The notes under the pieces were generated by a model. That model worked only from the letters and a program-made list of their open reading frames with translations, was not told the origin of the DNA and did no database searches. From Antitrichia curtipendula (Eukaryota > Streptophyta > Bryopsida > Hypnales > Leucodontaceae), in contig OX579633.1 in assembly GCA_951230915.1 (NCBI GenBank), positions 2,604,001 through 2,668,000 on the forward strand: a stretch of 64,000 bases of DNA, in the 5' to 3' direction. Positions 35,954 through 46,200 of the stretch are shown here, piece after piece (positions within the stretch are counted from its first letter, which is position 1; every line of letters begins with the position of its first letter). The translations under genes were made by a program, and so were the position numbers.

Positions 35954-36327
35954 CCCCTAATTGCACACAGCCCTGCAAAACTCGCGGCACTACCGAGGGC
36001 TGAATTTTTTTGTAATGGGAGGTCCATAAACCGCTCATCTAAGAGCTGAAGCTGACTTTTGGGGAGGTAGAACTTCTTAAAATATTTTTCAGTAAATTTT
36101 CCTTGAAAGACAAGAGAAATTGGCATCTAACCCAAGTTGTTTCATATTTTTTGAAGCTTTGTGGAATTAGTTATGAATTTCTGAAGTTGCAGAAAAGTGC
36201 ATTTTTGTGGGCTCTAGAACCGACCACCTCCTCAAATGCACACCACTTGTACATTAGAAAGTGCAAAATGTACCTCTAGAGTTTGATTGGTTTTAGAACC
36301 TGCTCCATTTTAGGACCTCCTACCTTA
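35672..36327 (+). mobile_element. TAAGGTAGGAGG-ended element, family 4 (copy 2), interrupted
   Basis: TAAGGTA (35672-35678) and GGAGGTCC... (36018-36327) form one 317-bp element once the 339-bp insert at 35679-36017 is set aside. It is the inverse of 36886-37202, also 317 bp, with high identity. Its right end is GGACCTCCTACCTTA. Possible TSD ACTT on both sides (before AAGGTA and after TACCTT) is not shared with the other copies. Confidence 0.8.
35679..36017. mobile_element. CATTACAAAAAA-ended element, family 3 (copy 1)
   Basis: 339 bp with termini CATTACAAAAAATTTCAGCC and, inverted at the right, CATTACAAAAAAATTCAGCC. GC-rich ends enclose long A/T runs and the palindrome TGACGTG...CCACGTCA (about 35873-35902). 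It is inserted exactly between TAAGGTA and GGAGGTCC of the family 4 element, with no bases duplicated or lost compared with the intact copy. Confidence 0.8.
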
Positions 36328-36368
36328 CTTTGTACATCTTCAATGCGTCCTAGCCAGGACCAAAGAAA

Positions 36369-36778
36369 TAAGGTGGGAGGCTCTAAAAGCACCCCTTTAA
36401 TGGCTGGTCTGCCTTTTTCATAGGTTTCTGTGGACAAAAATAATTTAGATCATTTTTCAGAGAAAGAAAAATAGATGTGGAACCTAGCACAAGTGGTTTT
36501 GTATTTTTTCAAGCATTTTTGAATTACTTATAAATTTTCAAATATTTGGGACATAGACACCTATTTGTGCCTGTAGGTGTCCCAAAATCCGTCCACTTGC
36601 ATAGAGATGTGGAGAAATCAATGACAATGATTGGCTCTTGCAATAGAAAAATAAATTTTTTCCTTAATTCATTCAATTGCTAAAGTTGAGTCCATTTAAG
36701 GATCACCTCATCTCCATTCTCTAACTAATAATAGGGGCAATTTCAAGGAAAGGGGCACTTTCAAAGCCTCCTATCTTA
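36369..36778 (+). mobile_element. TAAGGTGGGAGG-ended element, family 4 (copy 3, diverged)
   Basis: 410 bp from TAAGGTGGGAGGCTC to GCCTCCTATCTTA. It shares with copies 2 and 4 the AACC(T/C)AGCACAAGTGG and TTTTTCAAGCATTTTTGAATT-like blocks in the copy 2 orientation, and adds unrelated sequence in its right half. Confidence 0.55.
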
Positions 36779-36885
36779 ATATCACTTTAGAGAGGTTGTT
36801 GGCTTACCAAAGTTCACTTTACAGAAGTTCTATTGTACCAAAGTTTTAGTTTTTCAAACATGATGATATTTTCATCTTGTTGAGT

Positions 36886-37202
36886 AAGGTAGGAGGTCCT
36901 AAAATGGAATGGGTTCTAAAACCAATCAGGCTCTAGAGGTACATTTTGCACTTTCCAATGTATAAGTGGTGTGCATTTGAGGAGGTGGTCGGTTTTAGAG
37001 CCCACAAAAATGCACTTTTCTGCAACTTCAGAAATTCATAACTAATTCGACAAAGCTTCAAAAAATATGAAACAACTTGGGTTAGATGCCAATTTTCTCT
37101 TGCCTTTCAAGGAAAATTTACTGAAAAATATTTTAAGAAGTTCTACCTCCCCCAAAGTCAGCTTCAGCTCTTAGATGAGCGGTTTATGGACCTCCTACCT
37201 TA
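36886..37202 (-). mobile_element. TAAGGTAGGAGG-ended element, family 4 (copy 4)
   Basis: 317 bp with perfect terminal inverted repeats TAAGGTAGGAGGTCC/GGACCTCCTACCTTA. It is the reverse complement of copy 2, so 36018-36327 and about 36886-37195 form a long near-perfect inverted repeat around a spacer of about 560 bp. Confidence 0.82.
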
Positions 37203-38233
37203 AGGTACATGAAGCCATGTGCTAACAAAATATATCAATTCCTAACTGAACTCGATGTGCATGCATATGCCCTTTAGGAATCTTATTCGTTTTTAGGGTG
37301 TGGTTTTGGCTTGTATCTTGTACAAATATATTACTTCCCAGTTTGACACCGACCTTTTCGAGCTCCTCTTACTTGCTAGGAAATTTGGAGTATTGGGGAG
37401 ATGGCACACAAAGGCCATGTGCTACTGATGAAGTGAACACTGGTAGTAAACTTGGTGTTTTGAATTAGATATCATTAATTGGTTAACACCAGTCGTAGAA
37501 TCTCATTCATCCTACAAATTTGAAACAGGAAGAAATCGCTTCAAAGTTGAATACTCATCCAAGGAGGTAACGATTACAACATTATTCATTCATCACCTCG
37601 CAGTTCATCATCCCTGAGTAATATGGTTACGAAAAACATTTGGTCCATCAATACGCTATACTCACAAATATTTACATCCACGAGGACATTGTAATTGCAT
37701 TTGGTATATAGTTCGGAAAAGACATTTGAGGGTAGCCTACAGTGCCAGTTGATATCTAATGAGAGAGTGACACATCAACAAAATCGAGAGCCCAAGTGGA
37801 TGCGAACCATGTAGTGGCCTTTGTGGAAGGGATGAACGAGTGGCACATGTGGGTGAATTCATTGTCTTGAAGGGCCACATGATAAAAAAATCCACGACCA
37901 AAGTTGCTAGCGACCTGTTTCTATAACCAACCCCTACAGATTCTTGCCTAAAATGGACAACCTCTATTAATGAGAGCCTGGGATCAATATTGGGTACACC
38001 TATTTTCGGATTTTCGGCACTCTGAAAATTCTTAGTTTACTACTCCGTAATATGGTGTCCAGAATATGCATGCTAAGGAAATCTGGAATCCCGTTTTGGC
38101 TCCCAACAAGACCGAACAAAAACTCAAGATAGTTCAATAACAGGAACCATGATCAAAATGCTGATTTGGACTAGTTTAGGACAGTTTCAGGAGTAGTTAC
38201 CTTAGCGCTTCATGTTCATGGATGGTCAAGTCG
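37203..38233. other. Downstream flank of the GH81 gene
   Basis: No gene. 37935-38160 holds a reversed copy of the dispersed repeat seen at 1398-2330, and its CTCCCAACAAGA block recurs near 52216-52235. The rest of the stretch may hold the 3' UTR of the glucanase near 38000-38233. Confidence 0.45.
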
Positions 38234-41200
38234 CTATGGGTGAGAAGAAAGCGTTCTCCGCGTATGAATCCACCACAACAGGTTTGTATATGAGTTGCCG
38301 TCGTCATGCTCATTGAGGCTCATGGCGTCCTCCAATGCAGCCTTGCGGCTGTAAATGGCTTTCAAGGCGTATACGAAGCCTCTCCATGCATCCGTGACGC
38401 CTTCGTTGTTGATCGACTCCGTGGCCCAGTCCACCAGCTCCTTCACGTAATGTTTGTCGGGAAACATGTTCTCCGTTATGGGTGTGATGGGCAGCACCTG
38501 GATGCCAAGCCTACAGTCACGTCGCTCGGCTCCTACACACACAGAAAAGCAAAACAATTTAAGATAATTCCTAACAATTCTCAGCATTTCTAAAAGTAAA
38601 CGTACATCCTCATTCTTAACCTCTATAAATTAAATGCCCCAAAAGGCCCTGTGGAGATTTCTCAAGCCAAATATAGTGCCACATAAAAGAGAATTTCTGT
38701 CAATACATTGAACGAAAATCCCTAACAGAATTTCGTTATTTGTCTACGGGAGTTGTCCAATCGCAAAGATGAATTACATCCAGTGAGATATGAGTTTGAA
38801 AAATGCAACTTTCAAAACGTCAACAACTTTTGATTGTCGATAAGTTCATGAATTTTTGTTCCATTATGATGGATTTTCATTCTAAATGTGTCAAATGCAC
38901 GTTTCTATGTATGCCACTCAAAACAATTGAATCTTAGATTTCATCGTCATCAAAATCGAGAAAAACTAGAACTAAATTTGATGTCCTACTTTGAAACAAT
39001 GACAAAACTCAATAATCAAATTGATTCACAACTACTTTAAATGATCGACTTCATTTTGCTATAATCTATAAATTCCTGAAAGAGATTCTGTAGAAATATG
39101 AGTGCAAAGAGATGAAATGACCCTCAAAAATAAGAAAAAATGCACACGTCTCAAGGGTAAGAGTTAAAAGACTTTGTAACATGCTTGGGTTCATTATCAT
39201 TCTCACCTGCAAACCACAAGCCACTGTCGCGCTTGGTCGACCACACAATGGACACCACACGATTCGCTGCAACGAACTCCGGTTCGTACAGCGTGCTGTT
39301 GGACGGAACATGCCAGAGGAGCTGCGAAGCTCGATTCTCCAGAGCACAAAGAGTGCTGGCCAGAGTGACCATGTCGAAGTCGTTGTAGGCCAACCCTGCC
39401 AGAGCAGCTGCGTAATAGGCATTGACAGCCTCACTGGTGGACTCCTGGTTGCGTCCATCGGCAAACTCGGTGAGCCCGCTTGCCCACGAGTGCAGCGTGT
39501 AGCAGTCGAAGTTGCGGAGACGGGGGAAGTCCCGCCGTTCAATGCTCATGTAGTCGTGGATGAGGGCATACATATGGGGCTTGAAGTTCTGCGCCCAGTA
39601 GTGGTCCAGCTTCGCTAACACCGCGCCTGTTGCATCACAGCACACAAGAAGAAAGGAACCGCAACTTCAAACAATGCATCTAAATGAACTCCGAATTGAC
39701 TCCTGAAAACTTGCGTTGGAAAGAACTTGAATGGCACCAAAACGAAGCGAGGAGCGTTTCTCAATCAACATGCTTCTGAATCGGCTGCTGGCATAAACTT
39801 GCATTGAAAGAATTTGAATGGCATTTGCATCAAGACAAGGAGAACAGCGTTTCTCAATCAAACAATTTCTGACATTAGATCAATTGGATGCTGAACAAAC
39901 TTGCATTGAAAATACTTGAGCAACGAATCATCACCAAAAGGACAAAGATCTCATGTTATCAGAATGACCAATTTGCTTAGTAATATTTTGAAAAATAAAA
40001 AATTCAGTCAGGGACAAATTTTACAACACCAGAACCGGCAAAGAACATTGCAAGTGCTGGTTGGAAAAAAACAAACTGAACACAAGAAAGTCCTCATATG
40101 ACGCACACAAAATGCCAAAAAATCATGAGGGGCAGTACGTTACCCGCATAAACGAAGTATCCGAGATGGAAGTGATGATCATTATAAACTCCCAGTCCAA
40201 AATCAGCACCGGAATCTCTCGACCCCTCACGACTGATAATCCCTCCCCACGTCGTATCATACACCAACGCATTCCCTTCGAACTCCCCCACCAACCATGG
40301 CGTAATCCCCTTCTGCAAAAACTTCACCACTTTCCCCACGATGCTAAACATCCTCAATTCTTCCGCAATGAGGGCCAATCTCGCCGCTCTCGCCAACGCC
40401 TTCCCATGAAAATACGTCGACGGCGTCGTAATCGCCACCAACTTCTTCACATCCTCTTCCAACGCCTCCACAACTTGTTCTCTTGCTTGTACATCATGAA
40501 TCCCTGCTCTCGAATGCCACAAAATCTCAACTCTTTTCACCACCAACCCCCACTTATGTCCCACAACGCCTTGCAACTCCCCATCCAAGCTCTGAAATTC
40601 AACAGTGGGTACCATCCTCGTGTAACATTTCGACATCACCTCTCGGTGTAAGGGTAATGTTAGCATTAGAAGCTCCCCATCACCACGCGTCTCCCACTTG
40701 TAAATCACTTCAAAATTCTCGTAAAACTCAATCACACCCCCAATGGGGTAACAGGTGCGGTACTTGTCAAGCAAGCTCTCGTCGTCTTCCCCTTCTTCAC
40801 AATTGGAGACGACCGTCACGCGTATCACGCCATGAAAGGAACATTCATCGGATTGAGATATTGTTGTAATCCCTGGGCCATGAGAGGTACATGAGAGATG
40901 TAAAGGAGAGGAGGAGTACACCAACCAAGTTTGTTTGTTGTTGAGCGTGATGCGGTGCTTGGTGTGCTCGGGATTCGCCCAGAAGCCTACAACGCCGTGG
41001 ATGGTGGAGAAGCTGGGTGTGCCGTCAGAAACAACGATGGTGATGTACGGGGAGCCTTGGACTAACGGCACTTGGAACTTCCCGAAGTCGACTGTGACGC
41101 TGAGATCGTCGTAGTGGGAGACGACATGAGAAGATTGGGGAGGCTCAAGGAGTTTGAAGGTGAGATCGGCGATGAAAGGGGTGAAGATGAAGGCGGGCGT

Positions 41201-41485
41201 TGGAGCTCGTGGAGGGTAAGAAACGGAGAGAGAATCAGACTGAAGCTGAACAAGAAAAGGGTGCAGATTCTCGTGGCAAGTGCCGGCGTTGAGGACGAAG
41301 TTCTGCCAGGGGGTGTTGGTTGGAAATGGAGGGGTCTTGATGGGGGAAGCCCATAAAGAATTGGGAGCTCCTGCGGCATGATTCTCCACTGCGGGGAACG
41401 GCTGGTGGTGGTGGTGAGAGTGGGAGGAGTGTGGTCGATTCTTGTGGTGGCCAAGGGATTGCAACAAGCTCGCCATCGTCTCCAT
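38234..41485 (-). CDS. GH81 endo-1,3-beta-glucanase (plant glucan-binding-protein type)
   Basis: GH81 enzymes cleave beta-1,3-glucan by inversion. The legume beta-glucan elicitor-binding proteins, which sense oomycete wall fragments, belong to this family. Three exons join in phase: 41485-40144, 39626-39207 and 38532-38234, giving 686 residues, a normal length. Both junctions split a glycine codon (G|gt...ag|GN). The N-terminus is His/Ser-rich (SHSHHHHQPF) without a clear signal peptide. The acid region YNDHHFHLGY is at 434-443 (D436). The second catalytic block FADGRNQESTSEA is at 502-514 (E509, E513), preceded by HSWASG. The CRLGIQVLP block opens exon 3. In family members studied, the Asp and a Glu of these two motifs are catalytic; all are intact here. 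The start is the first ATG; a second one lies three codons in. It is divergent from the 5'-nucleotidase. Confidence 0.95.
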
Positions 41486-43213
41486 CAGAAAACAGAAAAT
41501 CCTAAAACCCTAAAATCCTCGAACTAGTACAAAACCAGGCAATATGTAATCGATTCGAATTCACCGACGAAACCAGGCAATATGTAATGGACTGGAATTC
41601 ACCGACGAAATTGCACCGATCTTGGGGTTGCAAATCTGTGCTAACATGATCCAGTTCCCTTCGATCTGGAATTGAAAGCAGACACTCGGGTACCGTCTTC
41701 TTGAAGTACCAAGACTTCCAGCCACTACAGGGATGAATTCGAAACAGAGGAAGTTCGGCAAAGGGTACCTCGCGTAAGGCAAACGCTAACTTGCAAGCCT
41801 CCTTGTGGTGAATATAATGCTGATCGTCGTTGGCTGAAGCCCTCCGTGATTGCTCACAACAATCGGGTGATCTTGAAAACCTCCAGTGAGGCTGATAGTT
41901 TGAAATTCGTGGGTATCAGGCCCTTTTCACAAGCTCACCCACCCCAGCTTGTACCTCGCAGTTGAGGCGTCTAACCAAGAAATCATTACCAAGCAACTGC
42001 CGGCGCGGATCTCGGCAAGCATTGAAGCTCGAAAACGTAAGGATTTTCATTTCCATTGCTTCACTGAAATGTGAGCCAGTTTTTTCCTTTGTTTCCAGGT
42101 CAGCAAATGTGAACGTGGCAGATGGGGGTGGGATTCGGACCCATCCATCTACGGACCTTTTCAATCTGGAGCATCACCGTTGCTGCGACGAAGATCCACA
42201 TGGTATGAAGGTTTCTTTCAATGTCCGCGTGAGTAACAGATGACTTTGTTGTTCCTTACAAACGTCGGTAACGCGGTACCAACGATGGATTGTCAGTGAC
42301 GCCTGACGGTCGTGTGGTAAGTTACGTTAAGGGAGGGAGGGACCCATCTCTTGGAGTTCAGGGGATGGGAACAGTCACTTGGACTTCTTGTGATGCCCTA
42401 ATTTTTGCCAGACCTAATTCTCTTTCTGAGTGAATTCGAGCATTGGATCATGAGTGAGTGTTTCCCATTTCAGGATGCGGGTCATGAAATTCGTCGTAGC
42501 ATTCTTAAGTTGTTCTATGAGAGCACCTGGCATTCTGTTCGTATCATCTGTCAACACATAAAGATAAAGAATATGATTTGGATTCAGTCAATATGTGTGA
42601 GAATGGTTTGCAACAAGCCAAGAACATGATACTTCTACTTGCTCACAAAGTGTCAATCGAGGTGCTGTTGTGAACGAGCTATTGATGTCGAGGACTTCCA
42701 TCTCTTAAATTCTTAGGAGGATATATGGCAAAGGAAGATGATGTCGAAGAGGATTGAAGCACATTGGATAGCTTGAGTCTTCCTTGAATTAGGCCCTAGG
42801 TCTTCAGGAATGTTATGACAAGGAGCATTTCCTTGACACGAAGACGATGGAAGTAATGGTACAAAAGGTTCCATATCTTCACATGGGGTTTACGGCTGGG
42901 ATTGAAACGACAAATAAAAAGAAAGATTACAAGAGTAGTATTGGATGCTTGATGGTCGATCGTTCAGTTTCTGTACTGCAGAGCTGACATCTGCTCGTCG
43001 TGGGGTTAAGCTTCCGAAGTGGTTTCAATTCGGCCAGATTTCAAAACGGGATATCCCAGAGTTTGATTAATTAGGGCACAGGACGATTTGATCTCAAGCT
43101 AGACCAAACTTTTGGTGGAGTTGGTGAAGAATCAAAACTTCTGGGCGCGTCAGGCTGAATATTTCCCTGCAGATAACATATTCGTAAGCATCGCTGAATT
43201 AGATTGTAGAAAA
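41486..43213. other. Intergenic region between divergent GH81 and nucleotidase genes
   Basis: 1.7 kb of balanced composition lies between the two start codons and must hold both promoters and 5' leaders. Short ORFs on both strands (41561-42629) have no recognisable domain. The reading frame of the nucleotidase first exon is open upstream to about 43112 but lacks an ATG there. No TATA box or named element could be assigned with confidence. Confidence 0.5.
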
Positions 43214-46200
43214 ATGTTTGGGCAATTGTTTGGGCACGAGAAGGGGAGTGGGAGTGGGAGTGGCGTGCAGTTGGGGGAGCCTTTCAGTCGTGTTCGAAGA
43301 ACCCAAGACAAATCCATCAGCCTGTCTCTCGCTGAGCGAGAAGGTCATTACCAACGCAACCCTGGGGAGCTTTCTGTGGGGAACGCAGTCGAGCTCAAGA
43401 CTGAATTTGATCGTGTCAAGAAATTGTTCGTCAACCTCCCGGACCAGCTTGCAGATCTTCCGAAGATGAACCCTTGCGGTACGTAATTCACCCCATCATT
43501 CGTTTCGGAACGTAAATCTAGAGTTGTCATTCTTCTCATAAGACAAGAATGACTAGATGACTACCCTAGATTTATGTGCTAAAATAAAAGGGGCTGCACA
43601 TAGTGCCGCAACGCAATTAGGTCGGTTGCAATTAGATGCACATACCATACACCTAAAATACCTGCTGCAATGTGCTGCGAACTTATCCCCCAATTTCAGT
43701 CAACGACGTTTTCTGATCTCTTCGAAAGCAGGTGTTTATGCCAATCATAACGTGCGTCTTGCAAAGATCCATGTGTATGGGTTTGATTATGACTACACGT
43801 TGGCACATTACACTCCTGCGTTGCAGCACACCATTTACGAGCTCGCCAGGAACCATCTCGTGCAAGAGGTGAGTAGATCTTGCCTCGTTTTGTTTTGAGG
43901 TCATGTTTTGGGTTTTTGTTATGCATCATGAAGCTCAAATGTTTGGGTCTCATGCTTTTTGATTAGGTCATATGGGGACTCTTGAGCAGATCATTCATTT
44001 GTTCAATTTTGTTTCTAAACCATGAATCTTTGGTCTTTTAGGGATTTACTTCTGTCAGTGGTTTACTTGTGTAGCGATACTCAAGCTTTAACAGGGCAAG
44101 TTTGTGGATGTGTATCAAACAGCACAGGTACCCGGATACCTGCTTGAATTTTCAGTACGATGCAAATTTTCCCATCCGAGGTTTGTACTATGACAAGAAA
44201 ATGGGGTACCTTCTCAAATTGGACTTCTTCCACTCGGTGCAGCCCGGTGGCTGCTTTTTTGGGCGGCGCAGGGTAAATGTCTGAACGCAGTGTCATTATA
44301 GATTTCTGACGCAAAGCATATTCACTTAGCTTTCAATACTGCATGATGTTGACATGGCTAAGGAATCACATTGTTTGCAGTTGGATGAGGATGAGTTGGA
44401 GGCTACTTACCCTGGGAAGCACGTGAGCTTGGAGCACATGCGTTATCTTGTACCTCTGATGGACCTCTTCTGCCTCAGTGAGGTAAGGTGGAGGATACAA
44501 TTTGCGTCACTTTAAGCATATTGATTGTGTTTTGGGGGAGATCACTAAAGCTTTAGAGCGATCACTTTGGGTACCAGAGCCAAATCTGTTGCGATAAAAC
44601 TATTATAACTATGTATGAAATTCTAATGCAAGTCCAAAGTGGTAGGGTTGTAGACCACTTACAAGTGACAGGAGACAACCCCAATTCCATTCAGAGATCC
44701 GTAGCTATACCGTGGCTACAGACATTTAGTCAAACCAAGCTTTCACCTCTGCTAATAAGTCCAACATATAGTATGAATAAGATGAATTGCTGTTGGTAAC
44801 AGAGGTCAGTACAGGAGATGGTATTAGGTCCCAATGGTTTTTGTATCCTCTACCCCGTAGCTCTGCTCTTTGCATTAATTCGATGGACCTGATGTTTTTG
44901 AGAAGGGTTAACTGGCTGTTGCACTGAAGTCCGGGTTTTGAGCTCGGTGCAGGTATGTCTGTTGGCGGATGTGATTCAATACTTCGTGGACCAGAAGTTG
45001 GATTTCGACTGTACCTATGTGTACGAAGATGTCCAAAAAAGCATTGAGTTCATCCACAGGAGTGGAAACTTGCACCGTGAAATCTTGAGCGACCCGGAAA
45101 AGTACCTGCAAAAAAATGTAGTGTGCTCGAAAGCTCCTCTATCTGTCTATGCTGTAGCCTCTGCATGCATCATGGTATAAATAAGGTAGATGATACTGCT
45201 TGCGTCACTTCAAGCACTTTAAAGTACGTAGGAGTGTGCTCTTTGGTAGATGTGTAAAGCTGCCGAGAGATTTTTGGATACAAAGGCCAAATCTGTTGAG
45301 ATTTGTGATTGAATAGATGAGTTGCTGTTGGTAGCAGGGGTCGGTTTAGGAGACGGGATCAGGTCCCTAATAACGGTTCTAGTATCCTTTACCTTACCTT
45401 TGACAGCTATAAGATATGAGCAAGTCCGTGTGAAAGTAGAGATTAATGCTTTTCAAAGTTGTCAATAATATTTATAGTCCTCCGGGTGCAGCCGAAAGTG
45501 GTGGAGTTTCTACAGATCTTGAAAGAAAGAGGAAAGAAAATGTTCATTTTGACCAACTCGCCATTCCCGTTCGTTGATGGTGGTATGCGCTTCCTCTTCC
45601 AGGTACTTTCCATTGAATGTGTGAGGGCTTCTTTTGCTGCTGTGAATGGCGCATAGGTTTGACAGTGTGAAACTTGCCCCTATTTTGTGGTTACGAAGGC
45701 CCCCCCTCCTCCCATGGTTCAATGGAAATGTTACTAGGTCTATGCCCATGTAGAAAGTTCACACATCGAATTGATTGTCTCGTTGTGAACGCCCTGCTTA
45801 CAACTCTGGAACATGCCATTTATTGCAGCTGAACGCCGCAGATAATCTCTGGATATGACTTGCTACAGTTTCATTATGTCTGGAACAGGAAACAGGCAAG
45901 CCTGGAAATTGGAGGGATCTATTTGATGTCGTGATTGCACTTTCTGACAAACCGAACTTCTACAGTTCTCAAAGACCTTTCAGGTTTTGGTTATTCTCCG
46001 TATGCTCTTCTATCGTTATCATCTTAATAACCATGCTAACTAATGCATAGTATTGATATGCATTGGAGTATTAGTTACGGGCTCATTGTTTTTGGCATCA
46101 GTACCACCTGGTTTTTGTTCTCTTCTTTGACTCTTCCCCAATGGGAGAAACTAAGGCATGGTTTAAAATGTAGACAGTTACAGTATCCAATGACGTTAAA

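Noticed and set aside
42120..42180. tRNA-like T-arm (GGGATTCGGACCC, reverse strand)
   Set aside because: No matching acceptor stem, D-arm or anticodon arm could be built around it.
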